Below, piece after piece: positions 52,049 through 59,163 of a DNA stretch of 64,000 nucleotides. Every line of letters begins with the position of its first letter. The first letter of the stretch is position 1. Source of the stretch: Candidatus Aalborgiella aggregata (GTDB lineage: Bacteria; Pseudomonadota; Gammaproteobacteria; Burkholderiales; Burkholderiaceae_C); the NCBI GenBank assembly GCA_016705065.1, contig JADIYY010000003.1, positions 496,001 to 560,000 on the forward strand. Reading direction: 5' to 3'. The position numbers were made by a program, and so were the translations under genes. The notes beneath the pieces were generated by a model. The model was not told the origin of the DNA. It made no database searches and saw only the letters and a program-made list of their open reading frames with translations.

Positions 52049-53389
52049 ATGACTAGACAATTTTTTGGAACAGATGGCATTCGGGGTGAGGTGGGCAAAT
52101 ACCCCATCACGCCAGACTTTGCACTCAAACTCGCGCACGCCGTGGGTCGCGTACTGAAGCAAACCGAATCGCACCCCACAGTGCTGATTGGCAAAGACAC
52201 GCGCATTTCTGGCTATATGCTGGAAAGCGCTTTGGAATCGGGTTTCAACTCAGCGGGTGTCAATGTGGTGTTGCTGGGTCCTATTCCAACGCCAGCAGTG
52301 GCATATCTCACACGGGCACAGCGCGCCAACTTGGGCGTGGTCATCAGCGCCAGCCACAATGCATTTCAAGACAACGGCATCAAGTTCTTCTCTGCCCAAG
52401 GCACCAAGCTGGACGATGCGTGGGAGCTGGCAGTAGAAGCCATGATGCAAGAGTCGCCCATTTGGGTGGACTCTGCCAACTTGGGCAAAGCCAAGCGTTT
52501 GGACGATGCCTCAGGCCGTTACATCGAGTTTTGCAAAAGCACCTTTGCCAATGATTTAACGCTCAAAGGCTTGAAGATTGTGGTCGATGCTGCCCACGGT
52601 GCAGCCTACCAAGTGGCACCCAAAGTGTTTCATGAATTGGGCGCAGAGGTCGTATCAATAGGCTGCGCGCCAGATGGCATGAACATCAACAAAGACGTGG
52701 GCGCCACGCACCCTGAAGCGTTGATAGAAGCCGTTAAATTTCACAAAGCCGATTACGGCATTGCCCTAGATGGCGATGCCGACCGCTTGCAACTGGTGGA
52801 CACAAATGGTCGCTTGTTCAATGGCGATGAAGTGTTGTATTTGATGGTCAAAGAACGCCTAGAGCGTGGTGAAGCAGTTGCGGGTGCGGTGGGAACATTG
52901 ATGACCAACTTGGCGGTCGAAGTGGCACTCAAAGCCAAAGGTGTTGAATTTGTACGCGCTAAAGTGGGCGACCGTTACGTGCTGGAAGAATTAGAAAAAC
53001 GCGGCTGGATATTGGGCGGTGAAGGTTCGGGTCATTTGCTGGCCTTGGACAAGCACACCACCGGTGATGGCATTGTGAGCGCCTTGCAAGTACTGCAAGC
53101 CTGTGCCCGCAGTGGTAAAACCATGGCGGCATTGCTCAGTGACGTCACCCTCTTTCCGCAAACCATGATCAATGTGCGCTTAAAGCCAGGGCAAACCTGG
53201 GCTGAATTGCAAACACGCTCAACCTTCATTGCCGCATGCAAATCAGTAGAGCAAGAGTTGGGCGATTCAGGCCGTATTTTGAACCGCGCCAGCGGCACCG
53301 AACCTTTGGTGCGCGTGATGGTGGAAGCGCGTGACCCTGCGCAAACCAAAGCCTGTGCACAGCGCATCGCCGATACGCTCTTGGCTTAA
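52049..53389 (+). CDS. glmM: Phosphoglucosamine mutase
   Basis: The 446-residue enzyme converts glucosamine-6-P to glucosamine-1-P for peptidoglycan and LPS. The phosphoserine loop is VVISASHNAFQDNGIKFF, the metal loop DGDADRLQLVD, the sugar loop GEGSGHLL and the phosphate-binding loop RASGTEPLVRVMVE. It lies 49 bases after folP, the common arrangement. Confidence 0.97.
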   Translation: MTRQFFGTDGIRGEVGKYPITPDFALKLAHAVGRVLKQTESHPTVLIGKDTRISGYMLESALESGFNSAGVNVVLLGPIPTPAVAYLTRAQRANLGVVISASHNAFQDNGIKFFSAQGTKLDDAWELAVEAMMQESPIWVDSANLGKAKRLDDASGRYIEFCKSTFANDLTLKGLKIVVDAAHGAAYQVAPKVFHELGAEVVSIGCAPDGMNINKDVGATHPEALIEAVKFHKADYGIALDGDADRLQLVDTNGRLFNGDEVLYLMVKERLERGEAVAGAVGTLMTNLAVEVALKAKGVEFVRAKVGDRYVLEELEKRGWILGGEGSGHLLALDKHTTGDGIVSALQVLQACARSGKTMAALLSDVTLFPQTMINVRLKPGQTWAELQTRSTFIAACKSVEQELGDSGRILNRASGTEPLVRVMVEARDPAQTKACAQRIADTLLA

Positions 53390-53409
53390 TATTTCAAATC
53401 TACTTCGCC

Positions 53410-54072
53410 ATGAACCTCGCCAGCCGTTACAACGCCATTCCTGGCATCAGCTTAGGAACCAAGATTTTTTTGCACCTGCGCTGGTGGCTCACGCCCTATG
53501 CACGCATGGCGGCCTATGTACCCAAGACGGCGAAGGTATTGGACGTGGGTTGTGGACATGGCTTGCTGGCGATGGAATTGGCCCTGTCAGAACCTGGCCG
53601 CACGGTGCTTGCGACAGATCATGATGTCGCGCGAATTGCATTGGCCAAACAAGCTGCTGATTCAGGTAAAGGCATCGCCAATTTGCAGTTTGATGTCAGC
53701 AGTGGCAGCCCAGTGGTCGACGGCACATTCGACGCCATCATGATGATCGATTTTTTGCACTACTTCAGCCCACAGCAACAAGACGAGATGATTGCCAAAG
53801 CCTATGCGCAATTGCCAGCAGGTGGTTTGTTCTTGGCACGCGAAGTTAACCAGCAAGGTGGGTTGATTTCCAAACTCAACCAGCTCTACGAAAAGCTGGC
53901 AACAACCATTGGCTTCACCCAATCCAACACCGTGCAAGCCAAAGAAAATCTCAGTTTCAAAAGCCAATCCGGCTGGGAAGCCAAGTTCGCCGAACACGGC
54001 TTCAAAGTCCGCTCAGAACCTTGCAGCAGCCCGATATTTGCGGATATTTTGTATGTTTGCCAGAAGCCTTAA
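53410..54072 (+). CDS. Class I SAM-dependent methyltransferase
   Basis: The 220-residue protein has the motif I sequence VLDVGCGHGLLAMELAL at about residues 39-55 and DAIMMIDFLHYF later, a Methyltransf-type Rossmann fold. The N-terminal MNLASRYNAIPGISLGTKIF suggests a loose membrane association. The substrate is unknown. It follows glmM by 20 bases and is convergent with ispH. Confidence 0.8.
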   Translation: MNLASRYNAIPGISLGTKIFLHLRWWLTPYARMAAYVPKTAKVLDVGCGHGLLAMELALSEPGRTVLATDHDVARIALAKQAADSGKGIANLQFDVSSGSPVVDGTFDAIMMIDFLHYFSPQQQDEMIAKAYAQLPAGGLFLAREVNQQGGLISKLNQLYEKLATTIGFTQSNTVQAKENLSFKSQSGWEAKFAEHGFKVRSEPCSSPIFADILYVCQKP

Positions 54073-54108
54073 AGCTTTTACCCTATCGTTAAAGCTTTAA
54101 CCCTTTCG
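54069..54108. repeat. 20-bp tandem duplication at convergent gene ends
   Basis: TTAAAGCTTTTACCCTATCG and TTAAAGCTTTAACCCTTTCG follow each other directly with two or three differences. The first copy contains the methyltransferase stop and the second contains the ispH stop on the other strand. Confidence 0.8.
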
Positions 54109-55087
54109 GCAGCGGAAACTTCATGGTCTCTTGCACGCCATCCATTTTCCGCACCGATACCGCGCCCAGTTCTTTGATGCGGGCAATCACTTGATCGACC
54201 AGCACTTCGGGGGCGGATGCGCCGGCGGTGAGGCCTATGGTGGTTTTGTTGGTGAACCATGCGGGGTCGAGTTCGCTGGCGTTGTCGACCATGTGGCTTT
54301 CGGTGCCTAGGCGTGTGGCGAGTTCGGCCAAGCGGTTGCTGTTGGAACTGGTTGGGCTGCCGACCACAATCACCATGTCCACTTGCGGGCTCATGATTTT
54401 GATGGCGTCTTGGCGGTTTTGTGTGGCGTAGCAAATGTCTTGCATTTTGGGTTGACGCACTTTCGGAAAGCGTGCCATCACAGCCGCGGTGATGGCCGCT
54501 GCGTCGTCCACACTCAAGGTGGTTTGCGTTACCAAGGCTAGTTTTTCAGTTTGCGCGGGTTGCACGTGGGCGACATCTTCCACACTGTCCACCAAATGGA
54601 TGCCGCCGTTGAGCTGCCCCATGGTGCCCTCGACCTCTGGATGGCCGGCGTGGCCAATCATGATGAATTCGTAGCCTTCGGCGTGCAGCTTGGCCACTTC
54701 CACATGCACCTTGGTGACCAGTGGGCAGGTGGCGTCAAAAATTTGAAAACCACGCGCGGCCGCTTCTTGCTGCACAGCCTTGCTGACGCCATGCGCTGAA
54801 AAAACCAGCGTGGCACCTGCGGGTACATCGCTCAACTCTTCAATGAAAATCGCGCCTCTGGCCTTGAGGTCGTTCACCACATAGGTGTTGTGCACAATTT
54901 CGTGCCGCACATAGATGGGTGCGCCAAATTTTTGCAAAGCGATGTCAACAATGTCGATGGCGCGATCCACCCCTGCGCAAAAGCCACGTGGCTCTGCAAG
55001 CAGGATGGATTCTAATTTATTAATGCTTTTTTGGCCTGTAGCCGGCGTATTGACTGCCTGAGTTGCTATTTTATTGATAGCATTCAT
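54089..55087 (-). CDS. ispH: 4-hydroxy-3-methylbut-2-enyl diphosphate reductase
   Basis: The 332-residue Fe-S enzyme makes IPP and DMAPP in the last step of the MEP pathway. The cluster cysteine is in AEPRGFCAGVDRA (C37, equivalent to C12 of E. coli), with others in DATCPLVTK and the segment QDICYATQNRQ. The conserved domain is therefore preceded by about 25 extra residues, and residues 3-18 come from a dispersed repeat. The ATG overlaps the stop of the FKBP gene (ATGA). Confidence 0.95.
   Translation of the reverse strand: MNAINKIATQAVNTPATGQKSINKLESILLAEPRGFCAGVDRAIDIVDIALQKFGAPIYVRHEIVHNTYVVNDLKARGAIFIEELSDVPAGATLVFSAHGVSKAVQQEAAARGFQIFDATCPLVTKVHVEVAKLHAEGYEFIMIGHAGHPEVEGTMGQLNGGIHLVDSVEDVAHVQPAQTEKLALVTQTTLSVDDAAAITAAVMARFPKVRQPKMQDICYATQNRQDAIKIMSPQVDMVIVVGSPTSSNSNRLAELATRLGTESHMVDNASELDPAWFTNKTTIGLTAGASAPEVLVDQVIARIKELGAVSVRKMDGVQETMKFPLPKGLKL
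55033..55082 (-). repeat. Dispersed palindromic repeat, copy 8, inside ispH
   Basis: Read on the ispH strand it is GCTATCAATAAAATAGC, ACTCAGGCAGTCAATACGCC and GGCTACAGGCC. It is in frame and encodes AINKIATQAVNTPATG at the IspH N-terminus. Confidence 0.85.
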
Positions 55088-55566
55088 AGTACGCCAATCA
55101 ACTGCACTTCAAAAATCACTGGCTGGCCTGCCAGCGGGTGGTTGAAATCAAACTGCACCGCAGCGTTCAAACCATCGCCTTTGAAGTCGGTGACCACGCC
55201 AGCAAACTGCCCTTTGCGGTCGGGTGTGGGGAATTGCACCACGTCGCCCACAGCGTAGCTTTCTTGCGGGTCGCCCATAGCGGTTAATTCGCTTTTGGCC
55301 AGCCATTGCACCAAGCTGGCATTGCGTTCGCCAAATGCTGCGCCTGCAGGCAGTTCAAAGGTTTCGTGTGCGCCCTCAAACAAGCCAATCAACTTGGCTT
55401 CAACCGCAGGGGCCAGTTCGCCTGTGCCCAAAGACAGCGTCGCTGGTTTGCCGCCAAAGGTGTTGATGACGTCGCCCGCTTTGCCCGCCAAACGGTAGTG
55501 CAAGGTGAGGAATGAGTCGGCTTGGACAATGGGTGCGTCGGTGGGTGTGGGGGTTGCTGCGTTCAT
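55084..55566 (-). CDS. slpA: FKBP-type peptidyl-prolyl cis-trans isomerase (SlpA/FkpB-type)
   Basis: The 160-residue protein has a split FKBP domain typical of the SlyD/SlpA group: SFLTLHYRLAGKAGDVINTF, GTGELAPAVEAKLIGLFEG and, at the end, FNHPLAGQPVIFEVQLIGV. An IF domain lies between. The start MNAATPTPTDAP at 55566 is chosen; the frame is open far upstream into the radC region without meaning. It is directly followed by ispH, as in E. coli (fkpB-ispH). Confidence 0.9.
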   Translation of the reverse strand: MNAATPTPTDAPIVQADSFLTLHYRLAGKAGDVINTFGGKPATLSLGTGELAPAVEAKLIGLFEGAHETFELPAGAAFGERNASLVQWLAKSELTAMGDPQESYAVGDVVQFPTPDRKGQFAGVVTDFKGDGLNAAVQFDFNHPLAGQPVIFEVQLIGVL

Positions 55567-55609
55567 GAAAAGATTCGTTACACTGACAATATGGTTGCCT
55601 CTATTGTAT

Positions 55610-55628
55610 GAAGTTCGGTATGAACTTC
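55610..55628. promoter_or_regulatory. Perfect inverted repeat between slpA and radC
   Basis: GAAGTTC-GGTAT-GAACTTC is a 7+5+7 palindrome between two divergent genes. It looks like an operator for a dimeric regulator, but I do not recognise the site. Confidence 0.4.
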
Positions 55629-55675
55629 GCTCCAATTTTCTAAAGCCTTTTTTGTTGCCGCTATATTGACACTGT

Positions 55676-56359
55676 ATGTCCATGAAAAACACCCCCGCTG
55701 ATTCCCGCCCCCGCGAAAAGCTGTTGGCGCGCGGTGCTGGCGCTTTGAGCGACGCCGAACTGCTGGCGATATTGCTGCGCACCGGCATTGTCGGCAAAGG
55801 TGTGCTGCAAATGGCAGAAGAGCTGTTGGACAGCAAACTGGGTTTTGGCGGCATTGCAGGCTTGCTCAACACCACTGCGGAAGATTTGAAACGCATCAAA
55901 GGCCTAGGCCCTGCCAAGCGCGCCGAGCTGGTGGCTGTGCTGGAATTGGCGCGTCGCGCGCTGGCTGAGCAAATGCAAACGCGCACGGTGTTTGAATCGC
56001 CCAACGCGGTCAAAGACTATTTGCAACTGCATTTGGCGCACAAGACGTATGAGGTGTTTGCGGTGCTTTTTGTCGATGCACAAAACCGGATGCTGGCGAT
56101 GGAAGAACTGTTTCGCGGCACGCTCACGCAAACCAGCGTCTACCCGCGTGAAGTGGTGCTGCGAGCTTTGCACCACCATGCCAGCAGCGTGGTGCTGTGC
56201 CACAACCACCCCAGCGGTGGTGTGCAGCCGTCTAAGGCCGATGAATCTTTGACACAAACCCTGAAAGCCGCTTTGGGCTTGGTAGATGTGCGGGTGCTGG
56301 ACCACATCATTGTGGCCAAAGGTCAAACTTTGTCGATGGCGGAGCGTGGGCTGATTTAG
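55676..56359 (+). CDS. radC: RadC-family JAMM-domain protein
   Basis: The 227-residue protein has an N-terminal helix-hairpin-helix part (GLGPAKRAELVAVLELARR) and a C-terminal MPN/JAB domain with the metal motif LCHNHPSGGVQPSKAD. RadC is widely kept in bacteria, but its once-claimed role in DNA repair is disputed. It begins MSMKNTPADSRPREKLL and is a single gene. Confidence 0.93.
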   Translation: MSMKNTPADSRPREKLLARGAGALSDAELLAILLRTGIVGKGVLQMAEELLDSKLGFGGIAGLLNTTAEDLKRIKGLGPAKRAELVAVLELARRALAEQMQTRTVFESPNAVKDYLQLHLAHKTYEVFAVLFVDAQNRMLAMEELFRGTLTQTSVYPREVVLRALHHHASSVVLCHNHPSGGVQPSKADESLTQTLKAALGLVDVRVLDHIIVAKGQTLSMAERGLI

Positions 56360-56412
56360 CACGGCGCACACTTGCTACAATGATTTTTTATTTGTAATTT
56401 GAGTATCGAACC

Positions 56413-57552
56413 ATGACCAACATCACCAAACCCACTGTCAAACCCAAGAACCCCAATTTCTCATCAGGCCCCTGCTCCAAGCGCCCCGGCTACGACGTCA
56501 GCAAGCTGCAGCTGGATGTGCTGGGTCGCTCGCATCGTTCGGCTTTGGGCAAAAAAGCCTTGGGCTTGGCCTGTACCGAAACCGCCCGCATTTTGGGTTT
56601 ACCTGAAGGCTACCGCGTGGCGGTTGTGCCTGGCTCTGACACTGGCGCGATTGAGATGGCGATGTGGTCCATGTTGGGCGCGCGCGGCGTGGACGTGATG
56701 GAATGGGAATCGTTTGGCGCAGGTTGGGTGACCGACATTGTCAAGCAGCTCAAACTGCCAAATGTGAACGTCATCAAGGCCGACTATGGTGACATTGCGG
56801 ACCTCAGCAAAGTTAACTTTGAGAACGACGTGGTCTTCACTTGGAATGGCACCACATCGGGCGTGAAAGTGCCGAATGGCGATTGGATACCAGCGAATCG
56901 TGCAGGTTTGACATTTTGCGACGCCACCTCCGCCGTGTTTGCCATGGACATGCCTTGGGACAAGTTGGATGTGATCACCTACTCATGGCAAAAAGTGCTG
57001 GGCGGCGAAGGTGCGCATGGCATGTTGATTTTGAGCCCACGCGCTGCTGAGCGCATTGAAGCCTACAACCCACCTTGGCCCATGCCCAAAGTGTTCCGCA
57101 TGAAGTCGGGCGGCAAATTGACCGAAGGCTTGTTCAAAGGCGAAACCATCAACACGCCGTCGATGTTGTGCGTGTCCGATTATTTGGATGCCTTGGCCTG
57201 GGTCGACGGTCTAGGCGGTGTCAAAGGCGCGGCTGGCACGATTGCCCGCAGCGAAGCCAACTTGGGCGTACTGGAAGATTTTGTGTCTAAAAATGATTGG
57301 ATTTCTTTCTTGGCTAAAGACAAAGCGACACGTTCCAATACCAGCGTCTGCTTGACCTTGAAAGCGACTGAAGAGCAAGTCAAAAAATTGATCAAGCTTT
57401 TGGAAACCGAAGGTGTGGGTTACGACTTGGGCGCGTACAAAGACGCACCTGCTGGATTGCGCATTTGGTGTGGTGCCACCGTCGAACGCGCCGATTTGCA
57501 AGCCCTGTTGCCTTGGTTGACTTGGGGCTATGCGGAGGTAACGCAGGCCTGA
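56413..57552 (+). CDS. serC: Phosphoserine aminotransferase, alphaproteobacterial/archaeal-type subfamily
   Basis: The 379-residue PLP enzyme makes phosphoserine from phosphohydroxypyruvate. The N-terminus KPKNPNFSSGPCSKRPGYD with LGRSHRSALG and WESFGAGWVTDIVKQL is that of the SerC subfamily known from alphaproteobacteria and Methanosarcina, not the enteric type. The PLP lysine is in TYSWQKVLGGEG (K194). It is followed by a serA-like gene, separated by a repeat copy. Confidence 0.93.
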   Translation: MTNITKPTVKPKNPNFSSGPCSKRPGYDVSKLQLDVLGRSHRSALGKKALGLACTETARILGLPEGYRVAVVPGSDTGAIEMAMWSMLGARGVDVMEWESFGAGWVTDIVKQLKLPNVNVIKADYGDIADLSKVNFENDVVFTWNGTTSGVKVPNGDWIPANRAGLTFCDATSAVFAMDMPWDKLDVITYSWQKVLGGEGAHGMLILSPRAAERIEAYNPPWPMPKVFRMKSGGKLTEGLFKGETINTPSMLCVSDYLDALAWVDGLGGVKGAAGTIARSEANLGVLEDFVSKNDWISFLAKDKATRSNTSVCLTLKATEEQVKKLIKLLETEGVGYDLGAYKDAPAGLRIWCGATVERADLQALLPWLTWGYAEVTQA

Positions 57553-57562
57553 TCTTTGCTGT

Positions 57563-57627
57563 AAATATATAAGAAATTGGCCTCTAGCCGGCGTATTGAT
57601 TGCCTAGACTGCTATTAAATATATAGC
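57563..57627 (-). repeat. Dispersed palindromic repeat, copy 9
   Basis: This intergenic copy between serC and serA is in reverse orientation. Read on the minus strand it is GCTATATATTTAATAGC, AGTCTAGGCAATCAATACGC, then CGGCTAGAGGCC and an A/T-rich tail. It is the copy closest to the family consensus and lies 32 bases before the serA start. Confidence 0.9.
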
Positions 57628-57659
57628 GTTCTGTTTTACACTTTTTTGAAGGCGTGCGT

Positions 57660-58832
57660 ATGTTCAAAATCAAAACCTATAACAAAATCTCGGTCAAAGG
57701 CTTAGAGCGCTTTCCGCGCGGCAGCTATGAGGTGGGCAGCGACATTGGCAGCCCCGATGCGGTTTTGTTGCGCAGCCAAAAGCTGCAAGGCGTGGAAGTG
57801 CCCGCCTCATTGGTGGCGGTGGCGCGTGCCGGTGCGGGTACCAACAATGTGCCGGTGGCAGACTACAGCAAACTGGGCATCGTGGTTTTCAATACGCCAG
57901 GTGCCAATGCCAATGCGGTGAAAGAGCTGGTCATGGCCGGCATGTTGCTCGCCACACGCGGTATTTTGCCCGGCATGGCGTATGTAAATACATTGACTGA
58001 CATGACCGATGCGGCAGAGATGCACACCCTTTTAGAAAAAGAAAAAGCCCGTTTTGCCGGTGGCGAAATCAAAGGCAAAACACTGGGCATTGTGGGCTTG
58101 GGCGCGATTGGTTCACTGGTGGCGGACATGGCTTTGGCCATGGGCATGAAGGTGGTGGGCTTTGACCCCGCCTTGTCGATTGACGCCGCTTGGCGCCTGG
58201 ACAGCAGCGTGCAACGCATGGAAAACCTGTCGGCGCTGATGGCGCGGTCGGACTACATCTCCTTGCACGTACCGGCATTGGAAGCTACCAAGCACATGGT
58301 CAACGCTGCTGCGCTGGCGCAAGCCAAACCCACTGCTGTGCTCTTGAATTTTGCACGCGAAACCATTGTCGATTCCGCCGCGGTGAAACAAAGTTTAGAC
58401 GCTGGCAAGCTGGCTTATTACGTCTGTGACTTCCCAGAGCCCGCCATGCTGAACCACGCCAAAGTCATCGCCATGCCGCACATCGGTGCCAGTACCGAAG
58501 AGTCTGAAGAAAACTGCGCGGTGATGGCGGCGAATCAGTTGATGGACTATTTAGAAAACGGCAATATCGTCAACTCGGTCAACTTCCCCGCCGTCAGCAT
58601 GGGCCGCGTGACGAACTCCAGCCGCATCACCTTTTCCAACGACAACGTCTCTGGCGTGTTGGGTCATGTGTTGTCAGTGCTGGCGGATAAAAAAGTCAAT
58701 GTCATCGACATGATGAACAAAAGCCGTGGCGAATTGGCTTTCAACATCATTGACGTTGAAAGCAAACCCACCGACGATGTGGTGTCCGCCATCGCAGCGG
58801 TGGAGCATGTGATTCGGGTGCGGGTGATTTGA
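57660..58832 (+). CDS. serA: D-3-phosphoglycerate dehydrogenase
   Basis: The protein of about 390 residues oxidises 3-phosphoglycerate, the first step of serine synthesis. The NAD-binding motif is LGIVGLGAIGSLVADMAL, followed by DYISLHVPALEATKHM, the catalytic region MPHIGASTEESEENCAVMAA (quoted to 20) and a C-terminal ACT domain (about the last 75 residues) for serine feedback. The ATG at 57660 is preferred to the GTG two codons earlier. serC is upstream, so both steps are encoded together. Confidence 0.92.
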   Translation: MFKIKTYNKISVKGLERFPRGSYEVGSDIGSPDAVLLRSQKLQGVEVPASLVAVARAGAGTNNVPVADYSKLGIVVFNTPGANANAVKELVMAGMLLATRGILPGMAYVNTLTDMTDAAEMHTLLEKEKARFAGGEIKGKTLGIVGLGAIGSLVADMALAMGMKVVGFDPALSIDAAWRLDSSVQRMENLSALMARSDYISLHVPALEATKHMVNAAALAQAKPTAVLLNFARETIVDSAAVKQSLDAGKLAYYVCDFPEPAMLNHAKVIAMPHIGASTEESEENCAVMAANQLMDYLENGNIVNSVNFPAVSMGRVTNSSRITFSNDNVSGVLGHVLSVLADKKVNVIDMMNKSRGELAFNIIDVESKPTDDVVSAIAAVEHVIRVRVI

Positions 58833-58851
58833 GTTTGAACTAGAGACCACA

Positions 58852-59151
58852 GTGAAGCATCAAGCCCTCATTCAATCCGCTGCAAAATCATTGCTGGCAA
58901 CTTTGTTGATGGCCGCAACAACAACTGCAAACAGCCACATGGCTAGCGATTTACCCGGTAAAGAAAAATGCTATGGCGTTGCCAAAGCTGGTCAAAACGC
59001 CTGTGCCAATTTAAGCGCGACACACGATTGTGCTGGGCAAGCTAAAGTTGATAACGATAAATCAGAATGGATGTATGTGGCCAAAGGCACGTGCAAAAAG
59101 CTCAAAGGTTTGTCGGAAGTTGAAGCTAAAAAAGCAGCTAAGAAAAATTAA
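58852..59151 (+). CDS. DUF2282 (bufferin-like) small secreted protein
   Basis: The 99-residue protein starts with GTG. It has a signal peptide (about residues 1-28) and a mature part with four cysteines in the DUF2282 pattern: EKCYGVAKAGQNACAN, HDCAGQAKVDND and AKGTCKK (C40, C51, C60, C81), ending in a lysine-rich tail. Family members are precursors of copper-binding modified peptides (bufferins), normally matured by DUF692 (BufB) and DUF2063 (BufC) proteins. Neither partner gene is nearby. It follows serA by 19 bases. Confidence 0.8.
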   Translation: MKHQALIQSAAKSLLATLLMAATTTANSHMASDLPGKEKCYGVAKAGQNACANLSATHDCAGQAKVDNDKSEWMYVAKGTCKKLKGLSEVEAKKAAKKN

Positions 59152-59163
59152 TTCGAAGCCTGG

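Noticed and set aside
55567..56013. N-terminal extension of the slpA frame across the start of radC
   Set aside because: The extra part is the antisense of radC and its promoter region. The FKBP domain begins right after the ATG at 55566.
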